Shown piece by piece: positions 21,158-31,004 of a stretch of 64,000 nt of DNA. The translations under genes were made by a program, and so were the position numbers. Under the pieces are notes generated by a model. That model did no database searches and was not told the origin of the DNA. It saw nothing but the letters and a program-made list of their open reading frames with translations. The DNA lies in assembly GCA_001051155.2 (NCBI GenBank), contig JYIP02000007.1, positions 2,792,342 through 2,856,341 of the forward strand, written 5' to 3'. Source of the DNA: Chrysoporthe austroafricana. Lineage: Eukaryota > Ascomycota > Sordariomycetes > Diaporthales > Cryphonectriaceae. Position 1 is the stretch's first letter, and each line of letters begins with the position of its first letter.

Positions 21158-22138
21158 TCAACAACCTACCAATCGACCCAGAATCGCGGTGATCAATACC
21201 GCACCTGCCACCGCGATCATTACGAACCGCCGATAGAGGGCGGTGTCCTGCTCCCGCGCCAGGCGAAACGCCTCGTGGACGGCGGCGAGGTCGTCCGCGG
21301 CCAGCTTCGCGCGGCTCGGCACGCGGACGACGACATCGGAGGGGGTGATGACCAAGACGCTGTCGCCCGGCGCAGGCGCCGCCCACTCCGGGAGCACCCG
21401 CCGCCAGCCACCAGCATCGGCGCCGCCTACAGCAGGAGAAGGCTGGCGGTGTGCAGGAGGCGGGGGGGCCACTGCGAAGAGACTCGCTGCCTGGGCGACC
21501 GCCCGGTCCCAGCACGCGCGCGCCCCGCGCCAGGCGTCGTCGAGGTGCGTGCGGACGCGGGCGGACAGGTACGCAGAGAGGCGGGAGAAGATGTATGTCC
21601 AGGCGAGGCCGATCGCGCTGAAGGCGCTCGTGATGTACTGACGAAAGGTATCTGCAGGGTGTGGCGTATGGAATGCCAGATACGTGTAGCGGGGACGTCC
21701 GCGCTCGCATTCGGCAGGCTGGCCATCCGCAGCAGCAGTTTCGTTCTCGTCTCCAGCCTCGACGTTCTCGTCTCCAGCCTCGACCTCAGCCGCAGCGCCG
21801 GCCTTGTTCTCGTCTCCAGTCTCGGTATTCTCGTCTCCAGTCTCGGTATTCTCGTCTCCAGTCTCGGTATTCTCGTCTCCAGCCTCGGTATTCTCGTCTC
21901 CAGCCTCGGTATTCTCGTCTCCAGCCTCGGTATTCTCGTCTCCAGCCTCGGTCTCGGCCGCACCAGCGCAGACGGCGGCATCCCGTACAGCGCTGCCGGT
22001 GGTGCCTTCGCCTCCAGTTTCCTGATGCTGGTGGTCCGCAGTACCAGGGTTGGCCTTCACCTCGGCCTCGGCCTCGGCCTCGGCACCGGGGCGGGCAGGG
22101 CCCTGCTGCGCGGCTTCGTAGTTCAGCGATCTATCCAT
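21158..22138 (-). CDS. 326-aa protein with 7-residue tandem repeats and a C-terminal membrane anchor
   Basis: Single uninterrupted frame from ATG 22136-22138. An acidic N-terminal third holds a tandem repeat of the heptapeptide EAGDENT/ETGDENT (seven consecutive copies, two diverged ones later), encoded by a 21-bp array (about 21750-21960). A central block (TYLAFHTPHPADTFRQYITS, then aromatic and amphipathic segments) may include membrane-associated helices. A second conserved-looking block reads GDSVLVITPSDVVVRVPSRA. The last about 22 residues (FVMIAVAGAVLITAILGRLV) form a hydrophobic helix, so a tail-anchored or single-pass membrane protein is inferred, with no signal peptide. I do not recognise the family. 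The near-identical repeat copies suggest length polymorphism. Confidence 0.6.
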   Translation of the reverse strand: MDRSLNYEAAQQGPARPGAEAEAEAEVKANPGTADHQHQETGGEGTTGSAVRDAAVCAGAAETEAGDENTEAGDENTEAGDENTEAGDENTETGDENTETGDENTETGDENKAGAAAEVEAGDENVEAGDENETAAADGQPAECERGRPRYTYLAFHTPHPADTFRQYITSAFSAIGLAWTYIFSRLSAYLSARVRTHLDDAWRGARACWDRAVAQAASLFAVAPPPPAHRQPSPAVGGADAGGWRRVLPEWAAPAPGDSVLVITPSDVVVRVPSRAKLAADDLAAVHEAFRLAREQDTALYRRFVMIAVAGAVLITAILGRLVGC

Positions 22139-22261
22139 CCTGGCAACAACAATAATAACACAAAGATCCCAGGGGGGGAGGGGACGGGGCTGCGTACGGG
22201 GAGATCCTTGATGCGGCTGGGTCCTCTGCTTGCGTGCTTGGTCGTAAGGGTGTATGTATGT

Positions 22262-22345
22262 CGTGAAAGTGTGGGTGGTGTGGGTGGTATGTGAGGTGTG
22301 TACGGTGTGTACGGTGTGTACGGTGTGTACGGTGTGTACGGTGGT
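22262..22345. repeat. 9-bp tandem repeat (GGTGTGTAC)n
   Basis: Five to six perfect units of GGTGTGTAC preceded by GTGTGGGTGGT-like text, about 130 bp upstream of the start codon of the 21158-22138 gene. Confidence 0.85.
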
Positions 22346-22539
22346 GTTGGCTGGTGGGAACAGGAAGGTCGACAGAGCACCGAGAGTGGCATAGATATAA
22401 TATAAGCCTTCTGCGGCCCGGGCGCCTTGATTACAGCGATCTCCTGTTGCATGACACTACCGATTGTTCCCTAGGATACCATGCTCCCTCTTTGTCCATA
22501 TGGTGAAAGCACAGCGGGGGTGTACGGGTCCAAAACGCG

Positions 22540-23290
22540 CCTGTCAAGAGACGATGCGTTGCGAGCAGACAGCACGTGTGCTGTAGGCAGGCACGAGCTG
22601 TGGGCTGTGCGGGCGAAACGCGTGGAGGGACGGCAGAGAGGGCAGAGGAGGGGGGCAGAGGAGGGCCGCGCTTTTTTTGCGCTCCAAGGGCGCTCGAAGG
22701 CCTCTCTCGCGCGCCTTGCCCGCCCCGAGAACATCGTCCGAAGGCTGTGATAGATAGAGCAGGTTGCGTGGTCCAGTTTTGACCTTGTCCGAACGGGGTT
22801 GGCCCATAGCTGCGCAGTCCGAGGCCGGTCTGTCTGGCCGAGGGCTTGTGCCTCTGCCATGCACAAGCCCCGGGCGCGCCCCCCGGGGCATCCTAAACAG
22901 CCCCGACGCGGGGCGTCCGAAGGCTGCAGAGCCGCGCGAAGAGGTGCTGCGCCCGCGCGACCCGTCCGGATGGCTGCAGACAGGCCGTGCAGTGCTTTTC
23001 CAGGTAGTTTCGGGCCGTGCAGGCCTGCGTGGCAGGTTTTATGCCGTTCGGACTGGTCTTCGGGGGGTGGGTGGTCTCTTTGGGGGCGCGGGCGCGCAGC
23101 AGCGCAGAGAGGCGAGAAGACCCCGCGGGCGGCAGGAACGGGCATACACACACACGGTGGATTTCGCACCAAAGGTGTATGTTATGCATGTATGGAGAGC
23201 ACTCTACCACCACCACCGCACCATACCACACCACACACACCACACACACCATACACACCACACACACCACACACACCACGACGCGCCGCC
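22540..23290 (+). repeat. Dispersed repeat R2, most complete copy
   Basis: Ordered phrases: GGGCCGCGCTTTTTTTGCGC, TTGACCTTGTCCGAACGG, CGCAGTCCGAGGCCGGTCTG, CAGTGCTTTTCCAGGTAGTT, TCGGACTGGTCTTCGGGG, GGGGGCGCGGGCGCGC, GGTGGATTTCGCACCAA, then an ACC/CACA-rich tail (about 23205-23280). Copies sharing the order: 29390-29935, 49900-50290 (plus); 34040-34250, 34640-34930 and 37440-37530 (minus, partial). No coding capacity is recognised. The shared polarity and variable simple-sequence tail suggest a non-autonomous retroposon-like element. Confidence 0.7.
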
Positions 23291-23769
23291 ACTGCCGCGG
23301 ACCAAAAAGAATGGGGAAAAGACAAAAAGACACCTGGTCTGGGACCAGGTCAGAAAACCCCTCCGCCATGATCCTGGGACTTCCCTGAATCAATAGCATC
23401 ATCGAAGTTTTGCTGAGTTTTGTGACACGACTGGGAGTTGAACAGAGGCCTCCACAACTTCCACTCGGAAGAAGTGCTGCGTGTTCCCACTTGGCCACCC
23501 AGTCGGTCGATTACAACAAGAAGATTCAGCCTAATAAAGGCACACTACCGAATGCTGTGAGTCGGGTCCTCAGCCTTCTCAGCTATGACAATACAATCCT
23601 CCTCATTGATATATAATTCGATATCTCTCTCTTCAGCCCCATCTTTATTTTTCTGATTCACTGCATTTTGCGCCTTCTATATAGGCTCCTATCGTTATAT
23701 TTATTTTATCCCATTGCCTTTGTTCTTGACCCTCTATTAGAAGAGCCCCATCCTCGCTCGCCTCCCCGT

Positions 23770-23960
23770 TTAGCCACATATCTGGGGAATTCTAACCCTC
23801 ACCCTGACATTTTGTCTATATATTTCTGTAGACACGAGCAGAGTTCACTCTTTTTTCTGCTCGTAAGATACACTGAATTTTATCCATACAAGCTTGTTCC
23901 TTCTGTTACGTGCTCGAGGGTGGCCTGGGTTCTCCCACAACATAGGGAACATGCGTGGTG
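23770..23960 (+). repeat. Dispersed repeat R1 (inverted partner at 56580-56775)
   Basis: GGGGAATTCTAACCCTCACC, GACATTTTGTCTATATATTT, GTAGACACGAGCAGAGTTCA, TGAATTTTATCCATACAAG, GAGGGTGGCCTGGGTTCTCC. The reverse complement of 56590-56765 carries the same ordered phrases. About 190 bp; possibly an LTR-type or MITE-type remnant. Confidence 0.8.
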
Positions 23961-23984
23961 CCTAGAGGACAGCAGACCCGCCCC

Positions 23985-24225
23985 CAGCAGGCAGGGCTTC
24001 GAGACACTCAAACTGGAAACAGCCAATAGCTAGATTGATGCAAACTCCTCAAATATTCAACACTGCACATTGAGTTCGGGCCAGATCTGTTGGTGCCCGC
24101 GACGCCAGAGCCACCCGACCCGAGGCCGTGGACCCGAGGCCGTGGACCCGGCCACCTGGCCACGCCGGCGGACAGGGTTGCCACGCGCGCGGGCCTACCC
24201 CGCTTACGAAATCCTAACCACCACA
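23985..24225 (-). repeat. Dispersed repeats R4 and R3, both in minus orientation
   Basis: 23985-24070 is a reversed R4 (GCATCAATCTAGCTATTGGC on the minus strand). 24095-24220 is a reversed R3 (CGGGGTAGGCCCGCGCGCGT...CCTGTCCGCCGGC). Other R3 copies are at 33425-33500, 36140-36195 (minus), 37917-38010 and 39375-39450. Confidence 0.7.
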
Positions 24226-24299
24226 TCGACATTCATTGATCTAAATCAACGTGAAGTCATGCTGCCATCGTTGTTATAGCAATCAATCCATTGATATTA

Positions 24300-24395
24300 G
24301 AAAGATTTGTATCGATCCAGCCACTGCCTGTTTCTGGTTTGCGTGCATTGAAGCCCTGTCTGCAGCGACCGGGATTGAGGAATGGCAACTGGCCG
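24300..24395 (+). repeat. Dispersed repeat R4 just upstream of the kinase gene
   Basis: AAAGATTTGTATCGATCCAG, CCACTGCCTGTTTCTGGTTT and GCGTGCATTGAAGCC match the R4 core. It ends about 100 bp before the kinase start codon, so it may contribute promoter sequence. Confidence 0.7.
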
Positions 24396-24499
24396 CATGC
24401 TCCATTACCCCATCGAAACGACATCGGGACATTGAGATTTTAGCCCCGCACGATTTCCGACTTCCATCAACATTTGCGAAAACACAAAACAATAACAAA

Positions 24500-25390
24500 A
24501 TGCCTCTTCTTGTGCCTCGACAACTACGCTCCTACGAATTCTCATCGCTAGGAGCTACGGCATGCGTCTATAAAATTAACGAGTTCACCGTTGTCAAACT
24601 TGCGAAACCTCCAAACTCCGAAGCCTTGGTTCAGGAAAGCTCCATATTCGATATATTTGAACGTCACAAGCCAAGTCCCTACATCATCCAGAGCTTCTTT
24701 CGGGTCCCGAATGCGATTTTCCTCCAGTTTCTACCTGGCGGTTCGCTAAGCGATCGTATTGAACAAAATCAACTCCGAGACTGCGGCAAGCTCGTCCGCG
24801 TCTTGAGGATAGAGCCTGCTCATCTTCTAAATCTATGGACAATTGAACTTGCGGCTGGTTCAGCATGGATTGAGTCTCTTGGATATGTTCACGGGGACAT
24901 GCGGCCGCCCAACCTTTTGCTGGATGCTCGAGCGCACCTCAAACTGGCGGACTTCGGCTGCACAGAAAGAATAGGAACAGAGTCAAGTGGAAATAGCGCC
25001 CCTTGGGCGCGTCTTTTGGGACCAGAAGCCGGGCAGGAACAAGGCACCTGGGGTCTAAATGGACCACGGATCGAACAATTTGCGATCGGGCCGCTTTTGT
25101 ATTACATAACCCGCGGCCGCGAACCTTACGAAGGCGAGGTGGAGGATGGCCCAACACACGTTCAGATGCTCCAAGACATGGAGTTCCCAAAGCTGGATGG
25201 TGGGCAGCTGGATGCAATTATTTCTCACTGTTGGCATGGCGGCTTCCGTTCTTTACAAGATTTGGCTGATCTGACCAAAAGTCTCCACGTCTCCGTACCG
25301 CCAGCAACGGTCTTGTCGGGCGACCTCTGCAGGGTGCGCAAGGAAGAATGTCAATCCTGGGTTCAACATGGGTTGCTCGCTCTAGACTAA
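24500..25390 (+). CDS. Small protein kinase (296 aa), intact
   Basis: I start at ATG 24500 (MPLLVPRQLRSYEF) because the in-frame sequence upstream is repeat R4. Kinase landmarks: degenerate glycine loop LGATACVYKI (18-27), VVK lysine at 33, QFLPGGSLSDRI (76-87), catalytic loop YVHGDMRPPNLLLD (129-142, HGD for HRD), ADFG (150-153), then SSGNSAPWARLLGPEAG (162-178) and EQFAIGPLLYYITRGREPYE (192-211) in place of APE and subdomain IX. This signature belongs to a short kinase family widely expanded in Pezizomycotina, often with DFD where this copy has DFG. The family is probably cytoplasmic; substrate unknown. No introns. Lower GC than neighbours. It is the best preserved kinase in the window. Confidence 0.85.
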   Translation: MPLLVPRQLRSYEFSSLGATACVYKINEFTVVKLAKPPNSEALVQESSIFDIFERHKPSPYIIQSFFRVPNAIFLQFLPGGSLSDRIEQNQLRDCGKLVRVLRIEPAHLLNLWTIELAAGSAWIESLGYVHGDMRPPNLLLDARAHLKLADFGCTERIGTESSGNSAPWARLLGPEAGQEQGTWGLNGPRIEQFAIGPLLYYITRGREPYEGEVEDGPTHVQMLQDMEFPKLDGGQLDAIISHCWHGGFRSLQDLADLTKSLHVSVPPATVLSGDLCRVRKEECQSWVQHGLLALD

Positions 25391-25525
25391 ACAGTACAGC
25401 AACCCAGTATTCCGAAAGAAAAATGAGAGTCCTGGTGATCGTCCTCTTGCGCCGCGTGCTGTCTTCAGTCTGCTGGAATCGCTTTATTGTGTTTCCGAGT
25501 CAGCGACCCTGGCTTCTCTATACAC

Positions 25526-25806
25526 GTGGAATTTTGACAAGGCGCTCAGGCACCTTATCAGGCACCCAGACGCTCCCAGACCCCCTAACCGCCGTAAGAC
25601 ATCGTGGCTTCGTAAATAGGAAACTCTCCGAGCCTCTGAAACAATTTTTCTTGAGAACAGAACCTAATCAGCTGGAAGGAAAGGTAACGGCCTTTCCAGG
25701 GCCCTCTATATAAGGGTGATTTCGCTTCCTTCCAGATAATTCAGGTCGTCAAGCTTTAATACACTTGTTTGCTCGCTCATAGGTTCGTTCCCTATAAATA
25801 ACAATA
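25526..25806 (+). mobile_element. Solo LTR (plus orientation), related to the LTR at 61261-61547
   Basis: Begins TGGAATTTTGACAAGGCG with CTCAGGCACC, contains the TATA-like CCCTCTATATAAGGG (about 25700-25715), then CTTCCAGATAATTCAG, CGTCAAGCTTTAATACAC and ends TTCGTTCCCTATAAATAACA. The reverse complement of 61261-61547 carries the same ordered blocks. No internal retroelement sequence flanks it. Confidence 0.75.
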
Positions 25807-26788
25807 AACGTTTCCTAGCTTGCCTATCTAGGAAGCATCGCCGGGGCAGGAAATGGATGGAATGCGGCTGGAGGAAGGAGGAAAGAGGAAGGATGATGTG
25901 GTCTCGCTGTGACGCTGTTGGTGATCATCAGGCACGCTGTACGGAGCTGTGGAGACGTTGATGACGTGTCTACACCCCTGTGCATGATGATCCATGCTCG
26001 TTTGAGTGGCGGCAAGGCAGAAAGCGGTCGTTGGGAGGGAGCTGGTCGGCTGAAGTGGCGGGGTGCGCGATGCGGCTCGGTGAGATCCTGCCCTGACAAG
26101 GAGATGGGGTTAGATCATGCAAAAGGTACAGGAGGCATAACAGAGGGAGGTGACGACGCGTCTGTATCGTATCGGTTAGGCCGTCCCGGACAGCATCCGG
26201 AGAGGCCGCGGCTATGTGCCGTCAGACCAGAGATGTGGTTTGAAGTGGCGACGGATATCTTCAAAGTCTACCTTCTCCTGGCTGCTGCCTGTCTATCTGT
26301 CTGTCCCGGCAGGTATATAATTGGCGGAGACACGAGGGACGGAGCAATCGAATGTCTCCTGATCCCCTGACTATAATGCTGAGATGTGTTTGCAACTGAG
26401 TAGGTTCATTGTCAGCAGTTCGGAATTGGTGGGATCTGAGGGGCTATAAGACCAGGGCGTGCTCTTTGCGAGTGCTGTATCGAGCTTACGTTTTGTGCGC
26501 ACGCAGGTATGCATTCCCTTGTCATCCTTATGGCCACAAGTGCAACGTCACCCTGCTAATATACCCAATGCTCCCCAGAGTCGTTTCCCCCAAATATTGA
26601 GCATTTCCTGCACTTTGCAACGGCTTGTCGCTCAGCACTCGCAATGCGATCGCAAGCGTCTCCTTGAACCGCCATGCTAATAATGGACTTTCCAATGCGT
26701 ACAGGGCGAGGCCGAAGGTGATTCTGACAGGCCATTTTTGTTCCATACTCTATTCTTCTATCAACTTTTCATTCTGCCAACCCTTGCC
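25807..26788. other. Intergenic, no gene recognised
   Basis: Frames up to about 150 codons exist but show no domain. The stretch separates the LTR from the 3' end of the family B2 gene. Confidence 0.45.
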
Positions 26789-28450
26789 CTAGCCCTGTAA
26801 CTCGCGACGTTTCTGCTCTCCGGCAATGGCTGCCTGCCTTTGAGGCCGGCCGCGACGGTTCGACGGTCCTGCCGGCGCGCCCGCCGCCGCCGCCGCCGCC
26901 GCAGCCCGCCTCTGCTGCGCAGCCCACCGCGACTCGCGGAAGTCTGCGTCAGCCCGCTCCCCCCTCCTCTCCTCGGCATCTTCCTGTGATTGCACGTGTG
27001 CTTCGTCCTGCGCGCCGAGCTGCTCGGGGGGTTCGCGGACTCTCCACTCCGTTCGGATCCTCCCAGCAACAGGGCGTTCCGGTTGCGGATCACCTTCTTC
27101 GACGGCAAGGACGGCTTCCCGGAGCGTGTCTAATGGGATCGAGACCTTTTCAGTTCTCTCCTTGATACCTTCCGCGCCCGGGTGGCCGAAATCACTGAGC
27201 TGCAGCTCAAGGGTAGTACTACCGGGCAGAAACTGACCCGAATCGTTACGTATTATCTGTAAATATACGTTAGTTTAGATATAGCTAAAAGACAAGGCAA
27301 GTATACTTACTATTTCTTGGGTTATTTCGGCTGTAAAACAAGGCGGATCAGAATTATCCGTATCCGTATCTTTAACTTGGCGCCGGTATTCCAAGAGCCG
27401 GATTTCAGTAGAATCAGGGATAATATCAATCCCTAAAACAACTTGAATATCTTCCCCACCGGTTCCAAGCAAATATTCTTCAGCAAGAAGCTCTAGATCC
27501 AGTCGCTTATTCTTGGAAGATACTTCGAAAACCACACCGGGATAATATATCCTCTTAAAACCCCACGAACCGTCAGGCTCATGTTGGGCTAATTCGTTCC
27601 TATTACCACAGTATGGGTAATTTAACCCTCTTGATTCCCAATTGCAAACTTGAGCAGCGAAACGTACGGCTTCGGCAGAGCCAGAAAAACGGATCCTGAA
27701 CAGCTCATCTCGGATTAATCCTTTGAACTCGCCAATAATTACTTCGTGTATCGCGCCACGCATTCTGATTACGACCTGTTTTAGACTGGGGAAATAATCG
27801 TATCGAAGCTTATTCTCGTGGTACCAAAACAGGTCGGGCTCGAGACGTTCCGCCTGTGCGATAGCTTCTTGCAGCGATGCCCAGTCGCGAGGAGATACTT
27901 TGACTGGGATTCGGAACCAGATCTCGTCGGAGATAGCCAGGCCCTTGCTACGCTGCCGGATGAGGTCGAGCACCTGCTCTGCTGCCGGGGAGAGAGAAAG
28001 GTAGAGAGAAGAGAGACGGGCGTAAGCGTAGTGGTCTGGGTGGTCGTTATGGTCTGAGTGGTCTGGGTGGTCGTGGTAGTCTGCGTGGTCTGCGTGGTCT
28101 GCGTGGTCTGCGTGGTCTGCGTGGTCTGCGTGGTCGTGGTAGTCTGCGTGGTCTGCGTGGTCTGAGTAGTCTGCGTGGTCGTGGTAGTCTGCGTGGTTTG
28201 CGTGGTTTGCGTGGTTTGCGTGGTCGTGGAGGTCTAGGTCTGGGCCTGGGCCTGGGTTCGATGTGGTAGATGTAAGTGCAAAGGAGGATCTACTACCGCT
28301 GACAGTGGTGGTGGCGATGGCAGGGGTAAAGGCAGTGGTGGGGGACCAGCTGTTGTTGCTGCTGCTCAACGACGCTGAGGCATTTTGATGCTCGTGCTGG
28401 TGGTCGTAGCGCTCTGGCGCAGGCCTGCTGTCTGTAGGCTCGGATTCCAT
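26789..28450 (-). CDS. Family B protein with nuclease-like pattern, copy B2 (two exons, 535 aa)
   Basis: ATG 28448-28450; exon 1 28450-27311, a 54-nt intron 27310-27257 (gtaagt...tttacag, phase 0), exon 2 27256-26789. Order: an N-terminal low-complexity region with a (DH/NH/A)n repeat (about residues 75-140); a conserved region IWFRIPVKVSPRDW, EPDLFWYHENKLRYDYFP; RIRFSGSAEAVRFAAQ; then HEPDGSW, YYPGVVFEVSSKNKRLDLEL, EEYLLGTGGEDIQVVLGIDI, LLEYRRQV; exon 2 has LELQLSDFG and a basic tail RRGRPQRQAAIAGEQKRREL. The D...E...D...Q core resembles a PD-(D/E)XK fold with Gln at the Lys position; this is inference. The family is fungal and functionally uncharacterised. Both relatives here (B1, B3) are broken. 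Confidence 0.8.
28046..28235. repeat. 9-bp coding minisatellite in family B2
   Basis: Units of TGCGTGGTC (and GTGGTAGTC variants) encode the His/Asp/Ala repeat of the B2 protein. B3 has only a short version (about 54520-54585), so the array has expanded in B2 or contracted in B3. Confidence 0.85.
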
Positions 28451-28497
28451 GGTTTGTGTGTCAAGCGTGTGAAGTAAAGTTGAGTGATAGAAGTGAA

Positions 28498-28737
28498 GAT
28501 GACGACGAGGCTCTGGAAGAGGTGATGCCTGGTGAAGACGACGACAAGGCTCTGAAAGAGGTGATGCTTGGTGAAAACGACAACAAGGCTCTGAAAGAGG
28601 TGATGCTTGGTGAAGACGACAACAAGGCTCTGAAAGAGGTGATGCTTGGTGAAGACGACAACAAGGCTCTGAAAGAGGTGATGCCTAGCGAAGACAAAGA
28701 CAAGGCTCTGGAAGAGGTGATGCTTGGTGTATGAGAT
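28498..28737. repeat. 39-bp tandem array in the B2 promoter, six units
   Basis: The unit is GAAGACGACAACAAGGCTCT then GAAAGAGGTGATGCTTGGT. It lies 50-290 bp upstream of the B2 start codon. The homologous promoter of B3 (54195-54250) has a single copy. The plus-strand frame through it (13-residue repeat) is a by-product of the array. Confidence 0.9.
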
Positions 28738-29030
28738 CAATTCACGCAGAAGCTCAATTCACGCAGAAGCTCAAGTCATGCGGAGGCTAAAGTCACGTGG
28801 AGGCTAAAGTCACGTGGAGGCTAAAGTCACGCTGAAGCTGAAGTCACGCTGGGGCTGAGGTCACGCTGAAGCTGAAGTCGTGCTGAAGCTGAAGTCACGC
28901 AGAAGCTTGATGTGTGTGATGTAAAAAAATAAAGGGCGGCGAGCGCAATCGAGCTAGCAAACAGCTGGCTACTTATAGCTTTTCCTAACCGCTCATCGCC
29001 ATTACCGGCATACCAAACGCTTTTATTATA
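28738..29030 (-). promoter_or_regulatory. Conserved upstream region shared by B2 and B3, with 15-bp repeats
   Basis: Read on the minus strand: GAGCGGTTAGGAAAAGCTAT, AAGTAGCCAGCTG, GCGCTCGCCGCCCTTTATTT, CATCAAGCTTCTGCGTGAC, followed by serial 15-bp units of the form CTTCAGCGTGACTTTAGCCT. The same order stands upstream of B3 at 53995-54190 on the plus strand. Conservation reaches about 570 bp from the B2 ATG. A promoter role is inferred from position and conservation. Confidence 0.55.
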
Positions 29031-29389
29031 CGGAGTATTGAATATCCAAGAATTATTCAGAATATCTTACTGTAAACATACAAGCAGTTCGATAGATATT
29101 TACTATTCTGTGCTTTGTTCTAGTTCTCGTTACTAGCATAAGCACCCCTAGTTACTCTTTGTGTTTGTGTAATAGAGCCAGCCCACCAGACCTTGATGGC
29201 AACGGCAACGGCCATGGCCGGCGCAGAGGGAGACCAGCTGGCAGGAATGTACTTGCATAGTATCAACGAAGCCTAGCGAAGGGGCGGCGGGCGGGACAAA
29301 GCTCGAGGGGGCAGGGCAGGGCAGACGAGCTGGCCGGCGGCTTTCTCTTCCTTTTATCCCCTCTCGCGCGTCTATTAAGCAGCCAGAAC

Positions 29390-29935
29390 CAGCCCGACAA
29401 GAGCGTCCGAGGGCTATAGCACGGCACAAAGGGGTGCTACACTTGTAAAAAAAAACCCCGGGGATAAGATAGAACAGGTTGTCCGATCCATATCTGACCT
29501 TGTCCGAACGATTTAACCTGTATTTGTGCAATCCGAGGCTGATCTATCTCTCTGGGGGCTGCCATCTGGTCTGCACTGGTCTGCACGAGCCCGGGCCTCG
29601 GGCACCTCAAAACAGCCCGGCCTGCGAATTATAGCAGCACAGAGCGTCTTGAGCCCTTGCCACCCCGGAGAATAGCTTCAGATAGATCGTGCAATGCCTT
29701 TCAAGCCGTGCAGGCCCGTATAGCAGGTGTGGTGGCGTTCAGACTGGTCTTCGGGCTCTGGTCTTTGGGGGCGCGGGCACGCAGAGGGCCGCGGCGAGGG
29801 CGAGGGCGCGAGCGGCAGGCAGAGGCACAGGGTGGATTTCGCACCAAGCACTACCACCACCACTACCATAACACCACAATACCAGAAAAACCATACCATA
29901 ACGCGCCGCACTGCCACCACTACTGCCCGGGGGGT
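29390..29935 (+). repeat. Dispersed repeat R2, copy 2
   Basis: CTGACCTTGTCCGAACGATT, GCAATCCGAGGCTGATCT, TCAGACTGGTCTTCGGGC, GGGGGCGCGGGCACGC and GGTGGATTTCGCACCAAGCA with an ACC-rich tail (29850-29905), in the same order as the copy at 22540-23290. Several G-to-A/C-to-T differences are visible. Confidence 0.7.
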
Positions 29936-30039
29936 GCGGATACTTGACGATATGCCTAGGGATATATCGCGGGGCGAAAGGGGGGGAGGCTTGAGGGACG
30001 GAAAAGGGCCAGCTTAAAATAACCAGAGATGACAAAAGA

Positions 30040-30190
30040 ACATACCGCGAACACGCGCGCGCAACAAAAGGGGGGGGGGGGCAACGCGAGGTCGGCAATG
30101 ACAAGGGGAGGCTTAGGGACAACCTGGGGGCGACGGAAGGCTGGGGGGGGGGAACGGACGTGAAAGGGCTGTTTGAGAATAGCGCAAAGA
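30040..30190. other. GC-rich low-complexity sequence
   Basis: Poly-G runs (30070-30080 and 30144-30152) and alternating GCGCGC text; no gene. Confidence 0.5.
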
Positions 30191-30480
30191 CCTGACAAAC
30201 CTGGACGGCGCCACAGCATCTCGTGCCCGGCCGACTTACCTTCTACGCGGGGGACGACGACAGACGGCATGCCGTGCACCCTATCAGACGATATCGCCGC
30301 AACAAAGGGGACGTTAAAAACAATCCGGGACGACGAAAGGGACATTAATAATAACGCAAAGACACAGGACTGCTTGTCTCCATGCGCGCGAGGGGGAACT
30401 TGGGAAGCCAGTACAGGGAAGGACGACGACGACGACGACTAGGACAACGTCGATAAGGATGATAGTGCAAAGAAGGGGAT
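30190..30480 (+). repeat. Dispersed repeat R6, copy 2
   Basis: CTGGACGGCGCCACAGCATC, TCGTGCCCGGCCGACTTACC, TTCTACGCGGGGGACGACG, GACGATATCGCCGCAACAAA match 51227-51345 and the reverse of 14230-14440. Confidence 0.8.
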
Positions 30481-30714
30481 AAGGCACAGGGAGAGGCTGA
30501 AAACGGCCTTCCGCTGACCAACCTCGAGATATGTTTCCCTCCTCTTGCACCAGCCAGCCTCCGCCGCGCGCGGGAATTAGGGGGGGGGGCAAGGTCGACG
30601 GGAGGGCAGCAGGAGGGAGGACGGCGGCGACGTGGCGGGTGGGGAGGAGCTGGGAGCAGTGGTCAGCAGGAGAGAAGCTGGTATGAACCAGGGCGAGAGG
30701 AGCTGGGAGGAGGA

Positions 30715-30955
30715 GGAGCTGTGGGAGCTGTGGAAGCAGTGCGAGCTGTGGGAGCTGTTCGAGCAGTACGAGCTGTTCAAGCAGTTCGGGCTGTGGGGGC
30801 AGTTCGAGCAGTTCGACCAGTTCGACTAGTTCGAGCTGTTCGAGCTGTCCGAGCTGTCCGAGCTGTCCGAGCTGTCCGAGTTGTCCGAGCTGTTCGAGCT
30901 GTTCGAGCTGTTCGAGCTGTTCGAGCTGTTCGAGCTGTTCGAGCTGTGGGGGCTG
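30715..30955. repeat. 9-bp tandem array (GAGCTGTTC)n
   Basis: About 25 units of GAGCTGTTC/GAGCTGTCC/GAGCTGTGG. Every frame is open, giving Ser-Asn, Glu-Leu-Phe or Ala-Val-Arg repeats; none is taken as a gene. Confidence 0.9.
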
Positions 30956-31004
30956 TGGGATAAGAGCCGTGGGAGCAGTGTTGGGAAGAGAGTATCAAGA
31001 AGGC

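Noticed and set aside
21275..22294. 339-codon plus-strand frame opposite the membrane-anchored protein
   Set aside because: Shadow of the minus-strand gene: the 21-bp array keeps both strands open, but only the minus strand has non-repetitive protein-like flanks and a terminal hydrophobic helix.
22262..22345. Telomere-like repeat
   Set aside because: GGTGTGTAC does not match the usual fungal TTAGGG motif, and the array is short and internal.
28456..28734. Plus-strand frame with a 13-residue acidic repeat, divergent from B2
   Set aside because: The repeat is the 39-bp promoter array, present once in the B3 promoter without a coding frame.
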